Source: Kocuria turfanensis (GTDB taxonomy: Bacteria > Actinomycetota > Actinomycetes > Actinomycetales > Micrococcaceae). From it: DNA of 64,000 nucleotides. The first letter of the stretch is position 1, and each line of letters opens with the position of its first letter. Location of the stretch: the NCBI RefSeq assembly GCF_001580365.1, contig NZ_CP014480.1:2875981-2939980 (forward strand), in the 5' to 3' direction. Both the position numbers and the translations under genes were made by a program. Below the pieces are notes generated by a model that had not been told where the DNA came from, ran no database searches, and worked only from the letters and a program-made list of their open reading frames with translations. Shown here one piece after another: positions 41,020 through 49,017 of the stretch.

Positions 41020-41835
41020 TCAGCCGGTGCGCTTGTAGGACTCCCGCTCGCGGTCGTCGTGCGCGGCCTGCTCGGCCACGGTGATGGCGCCGCCGCCCCG
41101 GTGCGCCGGCATCCACCACGCGCCGGGTGCGGGGGTCGCCGGGTAGCTGTCGATGCACCGGTCGATCCCCTCCTGCAGCGCCTGCCGCAGCCGCTCGCTC
41201 GCGGCGCGCACGTCCTCGTCGGCGGCGACGCGCAGCAGCGGGCCGACGTGCACCCGCACGGGGGTCCGCCAGACGTCGCGCAGCCGGATCCCGCCCCGCC
41301 CGCGGGTGAGCATCCGGTGCCCGCCCCACACGGCCACGGGGATGACGGGGGCGCCGGTCTCCGCGGCCATCCGGGCGGCGCCGGTGCGCAGCGGCCGCAC
41401 GGTCCAGCTGCGGCTGACCCCGCCCTCGGGGAACACGGCGAGGAACTCCCCGCGCCGCAGCTTCGCCAGGGCCTCCGCGTAGGCGGGGGCGCCGTTGGCG
41501 CGGTCGACGACGACGTGGTCGCACAGCCGGCACACCGCGGTCACGAAGGCGCTGCCGGTGTGCTTGCGCGTGATGAGGAACCGCGAGTGGGCCCGCAGCC
41601 GGCGCCAGATCACCAGCTGCGCGAACACGAAGTCGAGGTAGCCGAAGTGGGTCACCGCCACGACGGCGCCCCGGCCGGGCTGCACCTCCCGGTCCAGCCC
41701 GTGCACCACCTGGTCGTCCGGCAGGTGCTCCTCGCCCGAGGCGAGCACCGGCACGCGGAAGAGCCGCACCGCGGCGAGTCCGGCGAGCACGATGGCCCGG
41801 TAGGCGTACTTGTTGGGGCGCAGCTGCAGGGCCAC
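41020..41835 (-). CDS. PlsC-type acyltransferase
   Basis: 1-acyl-sn-glycerol-3-phosphate acyltransferase family member of 271 residues. The catalytic HX4D motif is THFGYLDF, and the glycerophosphate motif is VFPEGGVSRS. VIPVAVWGGHRM follows. The N-terminal ~25 residues form a hydrophobic anchor. It probably acylates lysophosphatidate or a related lipid at the membrane. The GTG start has CGAGGAGGG upstream. It converges with the PucR gene. Confidence 0.87.
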   Translation of the reverse strand: MALQLRPNKYAYRAIVLAGLAAVRLFRVPVLASGEEHLPDDQVVHGLDREVQPGRGAVVAVTHFGYLDFVFAQLVIWRRLRAHSRFLITRKHTGSAFVTAVCRLCDHVVVDRANGAPAYAEALAKLRRGEFLAVFPEGGVSRSWTVRPLRTGAARMAAETGAPVIPVAVWGGHRMLTRGRGGIRLRDVWRTPVRVHVGPLLRVAADEDVRAASERLRQALQEGIDRCIDSYPATPAPGAWWMPAHRGGGAITVAEQAAHDDRERESYKRTG

Positions 41836-41925
41836 GGTCCCTCCTCGGGGACGAGGCCCGCGGTGGGGCCGGGAACGGTCTGCGGGACATCGTAAGCCCG
41901 CGCGGCCCGCCCGGCACGCCTGCGC

Positions 41926-42585
41926 TCAGCGGTGGCCCGCCGGCGGCGTGCCGTCCGCCTCCTCCGGGCGCGTGAAGGCGAGCCAGATCGCCGGCGCCAC
42001 GTCGTGCTGGGCCGCGCCCTCGGGGCCGTCCGCGAGCCGGGCGTTGAGCGCGCCGTCGTAGGTGGCCAGCAGCATCCGGGCGAGGTCGGCGACCTCGACG
42101 GTGAACCGCAGCCGCTGCCGCCGCGCCACCCGGGTGAGCGCGTCGACGACGGCGTCCACCAGGGCGTCGCGGTGTCCGACCAGCACCTCCCGGACCGCGG
42201 GCGAGCGCCGGGCGGTCAGCAGCAGCTCGAGCCGCACGGTGTGCCACGTGGTGTCCGAGGTGTGGTCGGACAGGCCTTCGAGGATCCGCACGACCACCTC
42301 CTCCGCGGAGGCGCCCGCGGTGAGCCAGCGCTCCAGCTGCTCGCCGAGCCGGGACACCAGCTGCTCCACGTGGTCCTCGTACATGGCCAGGGCCAGGTCG
42401 GTCTTGGAGCCGAAGTTGCTGTAGAACGCGCCGCGGCTGAAGCCCGCCGCCGCGCACAGCTCCCCGACGCTCGCGCCCTCGATGCCCCGCTCGGCGAAGA
42501 CGCCGGCGGCGGTCTCGAGCAGGCGCCGGCGGGTGGCCGTCCGGGAGCGCTTCGCGCCCTCGTCCCGGCCCGGTCCGGTGCTCAT
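41926..42585 (-). CDS. TetR-family regulator of the YhgE-like gene
   Basis: TetR repressor of 219 residues. HTH domain about 12-60 (RRRLLETAAGVFAERGIEGASVGELCAAAGFSRGAFYSNFGSKTDL), then an all-helical ligand-binding domain. The ATG has GGAAGGAG upstream. It diverges from the YhgE/Pip-like gene, and two perfect GATACA-N4-TGTATC palindromes fill the space between, which makes autoregulation and control of the neighbour very likely. Confidence 0.9.
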   Translation of the reverse strand: MSTGPGRDEGAKRSRTATRRRLLETAAGVFAERGIEGASVGELCAAAGFSRGAFYSNFGSKTDLALAMYEDHVEQLVSRLGEQLERWLTAGASAEEVVVRILEGLSDHTSDTTWHTVRLELLLTARRSPAVREVLVGHRDALVDAVVDALTRVARRQRLRFTVEVADLARMLLATYDGALNARLADGPEGAAQHDVAPAIWLAFTRPEEADGTPPAGHR

Positions 42586-42620
42586 GGGGTGGCTCCTTCC
42601 CCGGCTCGCACCGGGCACTC

Positions 42621-42670
42621 GATACAGCGGTGTATCCTGACGGTCGTCTTGTTCGATACATTAGTGTATC
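42621..42670. promoter_or_regulatory. Twin TetR operators
   Basis: GATACA-N4-TGTATC occurs at 42621-42636 and again at 42655-42670, centres 34 bp apart (about three helical turns), between the divergent TetR and YhgE-like genes. Confidence 0.8.
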
Positions 42671-42696
42671 CAATCTCGTGCTGGAAGGCCGTGCCC

Positions 42697-44178
42697 GTGC
42701 CCATGCCCACCGTCCCCGCCCCGTCCGCTCCCCGGCACCTGGCGGAGCCCCGGGAGCGCCCGCCCTGGCGCTCCGTCAGCTTCTGGGCCGCGCCCCTGCT
42801 CACCGTCCTGGCCCTGGCGGTCGCGGGGACGGCCCTGTACATGGGCGGGCTCTCCGACCCCACGGCCCATCTCCGGGACTTCCCGGTGGCGCTCGTCAAC
42901 CGGGACACCGGGGTGGACACCGCCGGGGGTGAGCACCGGAACCTGGGCCGGGAGGTCGTCGACGGCTTCGTGGACGGGGTCGAGGGATCGGACGAGCTCG
43001 ACCTGCGGGTCCTCGACTGGGCCACGGCCCAGCAGCAGCTGGACTCCGGCCGCGTCTACGCCGCCGTGGTGGTCCCCGAGACCTTCTCGGCCGACGCGAC
43101 CGGCCTCGTGCAGGGCGCCCTGACGAGCGAGGACTCCCGCCGGCCGCGGATCACGGTCCTCACCGACCCGCAGGCGGGGACGCTGGGCACCCGGCTGGCT
43201 GCCGGAGCGGTGGAGCCGGCGCTGCAGGAGGCGAGCGTGCGCCTCGGCGAGCAGCTCGCCGCGGCGGCCGAGGAGGCCGAGGAGCAGGCGTCCGCGGCGG
43301 TCGAGCGCCGGCTCGCGGACGCCCAGGCGGAGCAGTCGCGGGAGCTCGCCGCGGCCGCCGCCCAGGCCGGGTCCGGCGCGCAGGCCTTCGCCCGGCAGAT
43401 CGCCGTCGCCCAGGAGGGCACGCCCGGCAGTCTCGCCGCGGAGCTCGCCCCGCGGGTCAGCTCCGCCTCCGCCGCGGTGCTCGCGGACCCGGTCGACGTG
43501 GTCGTCGAGGCCTTCCACGAGCCGCAGGACGGCACGGCCCTGGGCATGGGGGCGTTCTACTACGCCGTGCTGCTCCTCGTGCTGGGGCTGAGCGGATCGA
43601 TCGGGGCGAGCATCCTGATCGACGGGCGGCTCGGGGTGGCGCCCCTGGAGCTCGGTCCCGTCTTCCGTCAGCGGCTGCGGGCGCGGCCGTCCCGCCGGGC
43701 GACCTTCCTCATGAAGTGGGGCGTGGTCGTGGTGGCCGGCGCCCCCGCCGCGGGCTCGATGATGGCGGTGTGCGCCGGGCTCGGGGTGCCGCTGCCGCAC
43801 GGGTTCCTCCTCTTCCTGCTGAGCTGGCTGTCGATCGCCACCGTCTCCGCCGTGACCCTCGCCCTCGTCACCGTGCTCGGCAGCGCGGGGCTGGTGCTGG
43901 CCATGGTCTACCTCGTGCTCATGGGCCTGCCCTCCGCCGGAGCCGTGGTCCCGCTGGAGGCGCTGCCGGAGTTCTTCCGGGCGATCGCCGCCGCGGAGCC
44001 GCTGCACCACATGGCCACGAGCGTGCGCGCGGTGCTCTACTTCGACGCCGTCCCGGACGCCGGCCTGCGGACCGGCCCGCCGGCCCTGGGGGCGCTCCTG
44101 GTGGGCTCCGTCGCCCTGGCCCTGGCCGTGGGGGCGGTCTACGACCGCCGGGCGGGGCGCCGCGGCGCGGCGCGCTGA
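42697..44178 (+). CDS. YhgE/Pip-like membrane protein (ABC-2-like)
   Basis: Membrane protein of 493 residues: one N-terminal helix (about 30-50), a large extracytoplasmic domain with PVALVNRDTGVD and a coiled Ala/Glu-rich region (about 180-240), then five to six C-terminal helices from 285. This is the YhgE/Pip or SNG1-type architecture linked to export of lipids, drugs or proteins (DUF3533-like). GTG at 42697 has GGAAGG 8 nt upstream; ATG at 42703 is the alternative. Under control of the adjacent TetR. The substrate is unknown. Confidence 0.83.
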   Translation: MPMPTVPAPSAPRHLAEPRERPPWRSVSFWAAPLLTVLALAVAGTALYMGGLSDPTAHLRDFPVALVNRDTGVDTAGGEHRNLGREVVDGFVDGVEGSDELDLRVLDWATAQQQLDSGRVYAAVVVPETFSADATGLVQGALTSEDSRRPRITVLTDPQAGTLGTRLAAGAVEPALQEASVRLGEQLAAAAEEAEEQASAAVERRLADAQAEQSRELAAAAAQAGSGAQAFARQIAVAQEGTPGSLAAELAPRVSSASAAVLADPVDVVVEAFHEPQDGTALGMGAFYYAVLLLVLGLSGSIGASILIDGRLGVAPLELGPVFRQRLRARPSRRATFLMKWGVVVVAGAPAAGSMMAVCAGLGVPLPHGFLLFLLSWLSIATVSAVTLALVTVLGSAGLVLAMVYLVLMGLPSAGAVVPLEALPEFFRAIAAAEPLHHMATSVRAVLYFDAVPDAGLRTGPPALGALLVGSVALALAVGAVYDRRAGRRGAAR

Positions 44179-44188
44179 CCGCCCGCCC

Positions 44189-44240
44189 GGCGCCCGGACG
44201 TGGTGCCCGGGCGTCGTGCCCGGGCGTCGTGCCCGGTCGT
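44189..44240 (+). repeat. GTCGTGCCCGGGC direct repeats
   Basis: Three imperfect 13-bp units between the YhgE-like and DUF4870 genes. The remainder of the 161-nt gap holds a TACGCT -10-like element near 44295. Confidence 0.6.
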
Positions 44241-44339
44241 GCTGCCCCGCAGGACTGCGGTCAACCCCCATACCGCCCCCGGGGGGCGGCGGTCTACGCT
44301 GGCAGCACCGCATCCCACCGCACCGACCAGGAGCACGCG

Positions 44340-44843
44340 ATGTCCTACCTTCCTCCGTCCGCCTCCCGCCCGGGCGAGGGCGGCCCCGGCCCGTCCGGCC
44401 ACGGCACCGGTCCCGGCTACGGCCACGGGGCCGGCCAGGGACCCGGCTACGGCTACGGGACCGGCGGGCCGGCGCCGCAGTACCGGGCGCAGGGCGACGA
44501 CCGCACGATCGCGATCCTCACCCACCTCTCCGGGCTGGTCGGGGCGCTGATCTCCGTCGGCTGGCTCGGCTTCGTGGGCCCGCTCGTGGTGTGGCTCGTC
44601 CACAAGGACCGCAACGCGTTCCTGCGGGCCACCGCGGCCGGCTCCTTCAACTTCAACCTGTCGATGTGGCTGCTCAACGCGGCCGCCTGGGTCTGCCTGT
44701 TCACGGTGATCCTCTTCCCGGTGGCGATCGTGCTGTGGCTCGTGGCCGGGGTGCTGCTCGTGGTCTGCCACGTCCTGGCCGTGCTCAAGGCCAACAAGGG
44801 CGAGGTCTACCGCTACCCGCTGCAGCTGCCGGTGCTGCGCTGA
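44340..44843 (+). CDS. DUF4870 domain membrane protein
   Basis: Protein of 167 residues. A Gly/Pro/Tyr-rich N-terminal tail (1-45) is followed by the DUF4870 unit: DDRTIAILTHLSGLVGALISVGWLGFVGPLVVWLVHKDRNAFLRATAAGSFNFNLSMWLL, with three to four helices. The start ATG has CAGGAG upstream. This family occurs widely, with no assigned function. Convergent to the MFS gene with a 9-nt gap. Confidence 0.88.
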   Translation: MSYLPPSASRPGEGGPGPSGHGTGPGYGHGAGQGPGYGYGTGGPAPQYRAQGDDRTIAILTHLSGLVGALISVGWLGFVGPLVVWLVHKDRNAFLRATAAGSFNFNLSMWLLNAAAWVCLFTVILFPVAIVLWLVAGVLLVVCHVLAVLKANKGEVYRYPLQLPVLR

Positions 44844-44852
44844 GCCGGGTGC

Positions 44853-46094
44853 TCAGGCCACCGGGGCCGGCTGCCGGCCCCGGTGGAGGAGCACCACGGC
44901 CGCCACGAGCACCAGCAGCGCCGCGCTGAGCCCGTCGAAGCCGACGATGGCCAGCACGGGCCCGGCCAGCGCGCCGCCGGCCGCCCCGGCGAGGTTCATG
45001 AACAGGTCCGAGACGCCCTGCAGCTGCGGCCGCTCGGCCGGCGGGACGGCCTCCGCCACGAGCGCCGAGCCGGCCACGGTGGAGGCCGACCAGCCGAGCC
45101 CCAGCAGGACCAGGCTGACCGCCACGAGCGCCGGGGCGGCCGAGGCCAGCCAGGCCAGCACCAGCGAGGCCGTGAACGCGGTCTGGCCCAGCAGGACCAC
45201 CGGGCGCCGGCCGAACCGGTCCGCGAGCCAGCCGAAGACGGGGGCGAGGGCGTACATCCCGGCCACGTGCAGGCTGATGGTCAGGCCCACGAGGCCCAGC
45301 GACGCGCCGTGGCCGGTCAGGTGCACGGGCGTCATGGACATCAGCGCGACCATGACCGCGTGGCTCAGCGCCACGGTGAGCACGGCGCGGCGGGCGGGCG
45401 CGGAGGAGCGCAGCACCGCGAGCCCGCCGGCGGGCGAGGGCCTGCCCGTCCCCGCGGCCTCGCCCTCGGCCACGGCCAGCAGCAGGGGGTCGGGGCGCAG
45501 CGCGGTGAGGTACACGAGCGCCCCCGCGGCCTGGGCCGCCAGTGCGATGACGAACCCGCCGGTGAGCTCCGGCAGCCCCAGGGCCCGGCCGAGGAGCTCG
45601 CCCGGCACGAAGAGGTTGGGGCCCAGCACCGCGCCGATCGTCGTGGACCACACGACGAGGGACAGGTCCCGGGCGCGGGTGTCGTCGGCGGCGAGGTCGG
45701 TCGCCGCGAAGCGGGACTGCAGGTTCAGGGCCGACCCGGCGCCCAGCAGGGCCAGGCCCAGCAGCAGCACGGGAAAACTGGTGAGGACGGCGGCGCCGAT
45801 CGTGACGCTCGCCCCGGCCATCGCGGTGACCGCGCCGGTGCTCAGGGAGATCCGGCGCCCGCGCGCCCGGGCCAGGCGGGCCAGCGGCACGGCGAGCAGG
45901 GCCGCGCCGAGCGTGTTCATGGTCGCGGCCATCCCGGACCACGCCGGGGAGCCGGAGACCTCGGTCACGAGCAGGGCGCCCAGGGCCAGGGTCGCGCCCA
46001 CCCCCACCCCGCCCAGGACCTGGCCCAGGGCGAGGACGCGCACGACCCTCCGCTGCAGGGCGCGGCGCTGCGCCGCCGGGTCCGTCGGGTGCAT
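44853..46094 (-). CDS. Major facilitator superfamily transporter
   Basis: Twelve-helix MFS protein of 413 residues. ARARGRRISLSTGAV and GWLADRFGRRPVVLLGQ are the loop 2-3 and loop 8-9 motifs. It is probably a drug or metabolite exporter. I chose the ATG at 46094: a TATAGG hexamer (46109-46104) would start transcription after the first ATG (46103). A CsoR-type palindrome overlaps this promoter, suggesting control by a copper-, sulfur- or formaldehyde-sensing repressor. No such regulator is in the window. Confidence 0.88.
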   Translation of the reverse strand: MHPTDPAAQRRALQRRVVRVLALGQVLGGVGVGATLALGALLVTEVSGSPAWSGMAATMNTLGAALLAVPLARLARARGRRISLSTGAVTAMAGASVTIGAAVLTSFPVLLLGLALLGAGSALNLQSRFAATDLAADDTRARDLSLVVWSTTIGAVLGPNLFVPGELLGRALGLPELTGGFVIALAAQAAGALVYLTALRPDPLLLAVAEGEAAGTGRPSPAGGLAVLRSSAPARRAVLTVALSHAVMVALMSMTPVHLTGHGASLGLVGLTISLHVAGMYALAPVFGWLADRFGRRPVVLLGQTAFTASLVLAWLASAAPALVAVSLVLLGLGWSASTVAGSALVAEAVPPAERPQLQGVSDLFMNLAGAAGGALAGPVLAIVGFDGLSAALLVLVAAVVLLHRGRQPAPVA

Positions 46095-46107
46095 GGCCGC
46101 CATCCTA

Positions 46108-46121
46108 TACCCCTGGGGGTA
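46108..46121 (-). promoter_or_regulatory. CsoR-type operator at the MFS promoter
   Basis: TACCCC-TG-GGGGTA is a perfect inverted repeat with a G-tract core, the form bound by CsoR/RcnR-family repressors. It overlaps the TATAGG -10 hexamer of the MFS gene. Confidence 0.6.
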
Positions 46122-46159
46122 AGGGTCCCGGGTGCGTGGCGGACCGGCGGTGTGCTTCC

Positions 46160-46786
46160 ATGCTGGACATGGACCCTCGACCTGACCTCGTCCCCGGCGC
46201 CGACGGGCTGGCCCGCCCGGTCTGAGCCGCGACGGACCCGCTGCTGCGGGCGTACTACGACACGGAGTGGGGCATGCCGGTGCGCGACGAGCGGGGCCTC
46301 TACGAGCGCATCTGCCTGGAGGGGTTCCAGGCCGGGCTGTCCTGGGCCACCATCCTGCGCAAGCGCCCTGCGTTCCGCGCCGCCTTCGCGGACTTCGACC
46401 CGGACGTCGTGGCCGGCTTCGGCGGCTCCGACGTCGACCGGCTCCTGGCCGACGCCGGCATCGTGCGCCACCGCGGCAAGATCGAGGCCGCCGTCGGCAA
46501 CGCCCGGGCCACCGTGGCCCTGCGCGCCGAGGGCGGACTGCCCGGGCTCGTGTGGTCCTTCCGGCCCGCGGCCACCCCGCGCCCGCGCACGGCCGCCGAG
46601 GTGCCCACCCGCTCCGCCGAGTCCGAGGCCCTCTCCCGGGCGCTGCGGGCCCGGGGCTTCCGCTTCGTGGGGCCGACCACGATGTACGCGCTGATGGAGG
46701 CCGTCGGGATCGTGGACACCCACCTGATGGGCAGCCACCGGCGGGGCAGCTCCGGGGTGTGGCCGGAGCCGGAGGGACGTGCGTAG
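46160..46786 (+). pseudogene. tag: 3-methyladenine DNA glycosylase I (tag) with nonsense codon
   Basis: The frame encodes Tag: DPLLRAYYDTEWG, LEGFQAGLSWATILRKRPAFRAAF (catalytic Glu and Trp present), GRKIEAAVGNARA-like and VDTHLMGSH. But codon 19 after the ATG at 46169 is TGA (46223-46225), exactly where Tag has its conserved Trp in R-x-x-W; TGG to TGA is one change. The zinc ligands Cys4 and His17 are also replaced (Pro, Tyr). A downstream ATG at 46274 would omit the conserved first 20 residues. So the gene is either broken, read through, or the base is a sequencing error. Confidence 0.8.
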
Positions 46787-46846
46787 GATCGTCAGCACCG
46801 ATCCCGGCGGCGCCGCGCGCCGCCTCCCGGCAGGAGGCCAGAGACC

Positions 46847-47026
46847 ATGTACGACAACAGCCGGCAGCCCAGCGCGGTGCTGCCCCTGATCCTGAGCACC
46901 GTCGGCTCCGTCCTGGTCGGCATGGTGGTGCAGCGGCTGCGCCGGGACCGCGCCGCGGCCCGCGGCGCCGTGCCCACCCGCGGCGAGCGCGCGGCCCGCG
47001 CCCGCCGACGCGGACCGGTGCTCTGA
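46847..47026 (+). CDS. Small single-pass membrane protein
   Basis: ORF of 59 residues with ATG and CAGGAGG about 9 nt upstream. One transmembrane helix (AVLPLILSTVGSVLVGMVVQ) is followed by an Arg/Ala-rich basic tail (RRDRAAARGAVPTRGERAARARRR), so the C-terminus is probably cytoplasmic. TAGGAT near 46784 may be its -10. It is not recognised as a family. It ends 4 nt before the PhzF gene, so they are likely co-transcribed. Confidence 0.6.
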   Translation: MYDNSRQPSAVLPLILSTVGSVLVGMVVQRLRRDRAAARGAVPTRGERAARARRRGPVL

Positions 47027-47030
47027 GACC

Positions 47031-47864
47031 GTGACGAGCCACGCGATCAGCTGGGTGGACGTCTTCTCGTCCACGCCCCTGGGCGGCAACGCCCTCGCCG
47101 TCGTGCACGGGGCCGACGCCCTGGACGAGGACACGATGGCCCGCTTCGCCCGCTGGACCAACCTGTCCGAGACGACCTACCTGCTCGAGCCCACCGTGCC
47201 GGAGGCGGACTACCGGGTGCGGATCTTCACCCCCGGCGGCGAGCTGCCGTTCGCCGGGCACCCCACACTGGGGACCGCGGCCGCCTGGCTCGCCCTCGGC
47301 GGCCGGCCCGCCGGGGAGGACGTCGTGCAGGAGTGCGGGGTGGGCCTGGTGCCCGTCCGGCGCCGCGGGGACGAGCTGTCCTTCGCCGCGCCGCCCCTGC
47401 TGCGCTACGAGCCGGTGGCGGAGCCGGAGCTGCTGGACCGGGTGGCACGGTCCCTGCGCCTGGATCCCTCGGCCCTGCTCGACGTCTCCTGGCTGGACAA
47501 CGGCCCCGGCTGGATCGGGGTGCGCGTGGCCGACGCCGCGACCGTGCTGGGGCTGCGGGCCGACTGGTCCGCCATGGCCGGGCTCAAGCTCGGGGTGGTC
47601 GGGGCGCACCCGGCGGGTGCGGAGTGCGACGTCGAGGTGCGCGCCTTCGTGGGGGACTGGGTGGTGGAGGACCCGGTCACCGGCAGCCTCAACGCGGGCC
47701 TGGCCCGCTGGCTCACCGACAGCGGCTGGGCCCCGGAGGCCTACGTCGCCGCCCAGGGCACCGTGCTCGGGCGCACGGGCCGGGTGTACGCGCGGCGGGA
47801 GGCGGACACGATCTGGATCGGCGGCCACGTGAGCCCGGTGGTGCGCGGCACGGTGGAGCTGTAG
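47031..47864 (+). CDS. PhzF-family protein
   Basis: PhzF-type epimerase/isomerase fold protein of 277 residues. WVDVFSSTPLGGNALAVV at the start with the catalytic-type Glu in LSETTYLL, then FTPGGELPFAGHPTLGTAAAWL and EDPVTGSLNAGLARWL. The family includes isomerases acting on small aromatic or amino-acid-like compounds; the substrate here is unknown. The start is GTG, 4 nt after the small membrane protein gene. No phenazine genes are nearby. Confidence 0.9.
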   Translation: MTSHAISWVDVFSSTPLGGNALAVVHGADALDEDTMARFARWTNLSETTYLLEPTVPEADYRVRIFTPGGELPFAGHPTLGTAAAWLALGGRPAGEDVVQECGVGLVPVRRRGDELSFAAPPLLRYEPVAEPELLDRVARSLRLDPSALLDVSWLDNGPGWIGVRVADAATVLGLRADWSAMAGLKLGVVGAHPAGAECDVEVRAFVGDWVVEDPVTGSLNAGLARWLTDSGWAPEAYVAAQGTVLGRTGRVYARREADTIWIGGHVSPVVRGTVEL

Positions 47865-47897
47865 GCCCGCCGCGGGCCGGCTCAGTATCGTGGGGCC

Positions 47898-48074
47898 ATG
47901 AGCACCCAGGGAATTCTCGTCCGCACCCGCCGGCCGGCCGCGCCGCAGGGCACCGCCGAGCCGGCCCCGGCCGGCTCCGCCCGTCCGGCCCGGCGCGTCC
48001 GGGCACGCCGCAGGACCGCCCGGGGCCCGGTTCCCGCCGCGGCGCGGCCCCCCGCGGCCGAGCGGAGCCGCTGA
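47898..48074 (+). CDS. Small arginine-rich protein
   Basis: ORF of 58 residues, MSTQGILVRTRRP at the start and rich in Arg, Ala and Pro throughout, with no hydrophobic segment. TATCGT (47886-47891) lies 6 nt before the ATG and there is no Shine-Dalgarno, indicating a leaderless transcript. It ends one nucleotide before the SMP-30 ATG, so it may mainly couple translation of that gene. It could bind nucleic acid, or be a non-functional leader. No family recognised. Confidence 0.45.
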   Translation: MSTQGILVRTRRPAAPQGTAEPAPAGSARPARRVRARRRTARGPVPAAARPPAAERSR

Positions 48075-48075
48075 G

Positions 48076-48948
48076 ATGGCGCCGCGGCGGCTGAGCGCCG
48101 AGCGGATCACCGACTCCGTGACCTACCACGGGGAGGGCCCGTGCTGGTCCGACCGGTGGGGCGGGCTGCGCTGGGTGGACATGCTCGCCGGGGACGTCCT
48201 GTCCTTCGGCGAGGACGGCGAGGTCCTGCGCCGGCACGTGGGGGACGTGGTGGCCTGCGTGCGACCGCGCGCCACCGGCGGCGCGGTCCTGGCGGTCGAG
48301 ACGGGGGTCGCGCTCGAGGACCCGGACGGCACCGTCCACCCGCCCGAGCTGTTCTGGCAGCCCGGCACCGTGCGGATGAACGAGGGCGGCGCGGGCCCGG
48401 ACGGCTGCTTCTACACCGGCTCCATGGCCTACGACCAGGCCGAGGGCGCGGCCACCCTCTACCGGGTGCACCCCGACCTCCGGTGGGAACCCGTCCTGGA
48501 GGGCGTCACGGTCTCCAACGGCATCGCCTGGTCCCCGGACGGCACGCGCGCCTACTACAACGACACGCCCACCGGGAAGGTCGACGTGCTCGACTGGTCG
48601 CCGGACCAGGGGCTGCACCGCCGGCGGACCTTCGTGGTGCCGCAGCTGGAGGAGGGGCAGGACGTGCACCCCGACGGGCTGACCGTCGACTCCGCGGGAG
48701 CGGTCTGGGTGGCCCTGCACGGCGCCGGCCAGGTCCACCGCTACACCGCCCAGGGCGAGCTCGACGTCGTCGTGGAGGTGGGCGCCCGGCAGACGACCGC
48801 GTGCTGCCTGGGCGGACCCGACCTGCGCACCCTGTACATCACCACGTCCCGGGAGAACCTGGAGGCGGGCGAGGACCCCGCCGCCGGATCCCTGTTCTCG
48901 GTCCGGGTGGACGTCCCCGGCCTGCCCGTCCTCCCCTTCGCCGGCTGA
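48076..48948 (+). CDS. SMP-30/gluconolactonase family hydrolase
   Basis: Six-bladed beta-propeller lactonase of 290 residues. HGEGPCWSDRWGGLRWVDM holds the metal-binding Glu, then RMNEGGAGPDGCFYTGSM, TVSNGIAWSPDGTRAYYNDT (metal Asn) and HPDGLTVDSAGAVWVALHG (metal Asp). It probably hydrolyses a sugar lactone. The ATG directly follows the stop of the small Arg-rich ORF. No sugar genes are nearby to fix the substrate. Confidence 0.9.
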   Translation: MAPRRLSAERITDSVTYHGEGPCWSDRWGGLRWVDMLAGDVLSFGEDGEVLRRHVGDVVACVRPRATGGAVLAVETGVALEDPDGTVHPPELFWQPGTVRMNEGGAGPDGCFYTGSMAYDQAEGAATLYRVHPDLRWEPVLEGVTVSNGIAWSPDGTRAYYNDTPTGKVDVLDWSPDQGLHRRRTFVVPQLEEGQDVHPDGLTVDSAGAVWVALHGAGQVHRYTAQGELDVVVEVGARQTTACCLGGPDLRTLYITTSRENLEAGEDPAAGSLFSVRVDVPGLPVLPFAG

Positions 48949-48979
48949 GCACCGTGCGGAACCCCCGGCGCCGACGGGC

Positions 48980-49010
48980 TTGACCCTCACGCGACGGGAG
49001 GGCCCAGGGT
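48980..49010 (+). promoter_or_regulatory. MerR-type promoter with 19-bp spacer
   Basis: TTGACC (48980-48985) and CAGGGT (49005-49010) are 19 bp apart. The spacer holds the inverted repeat CCCTC-N9-GAGGG (48984-49002). Overlong spacers with a central dyad are the signature of promoters twisted by MerR proteins. The predicted transcript starts at or near the ATG at 49018. Confidence 0.7.
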
Positions 49011-49017
49011 GGTGGAC

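Noticed and set aside
46274..46786. Tag annotated as an intact gene from ATG 46274
   Set aside because: Conserved Tag sequence continues upstream of that ATG up to and through the TGA, so this start would truncate a conserved region.
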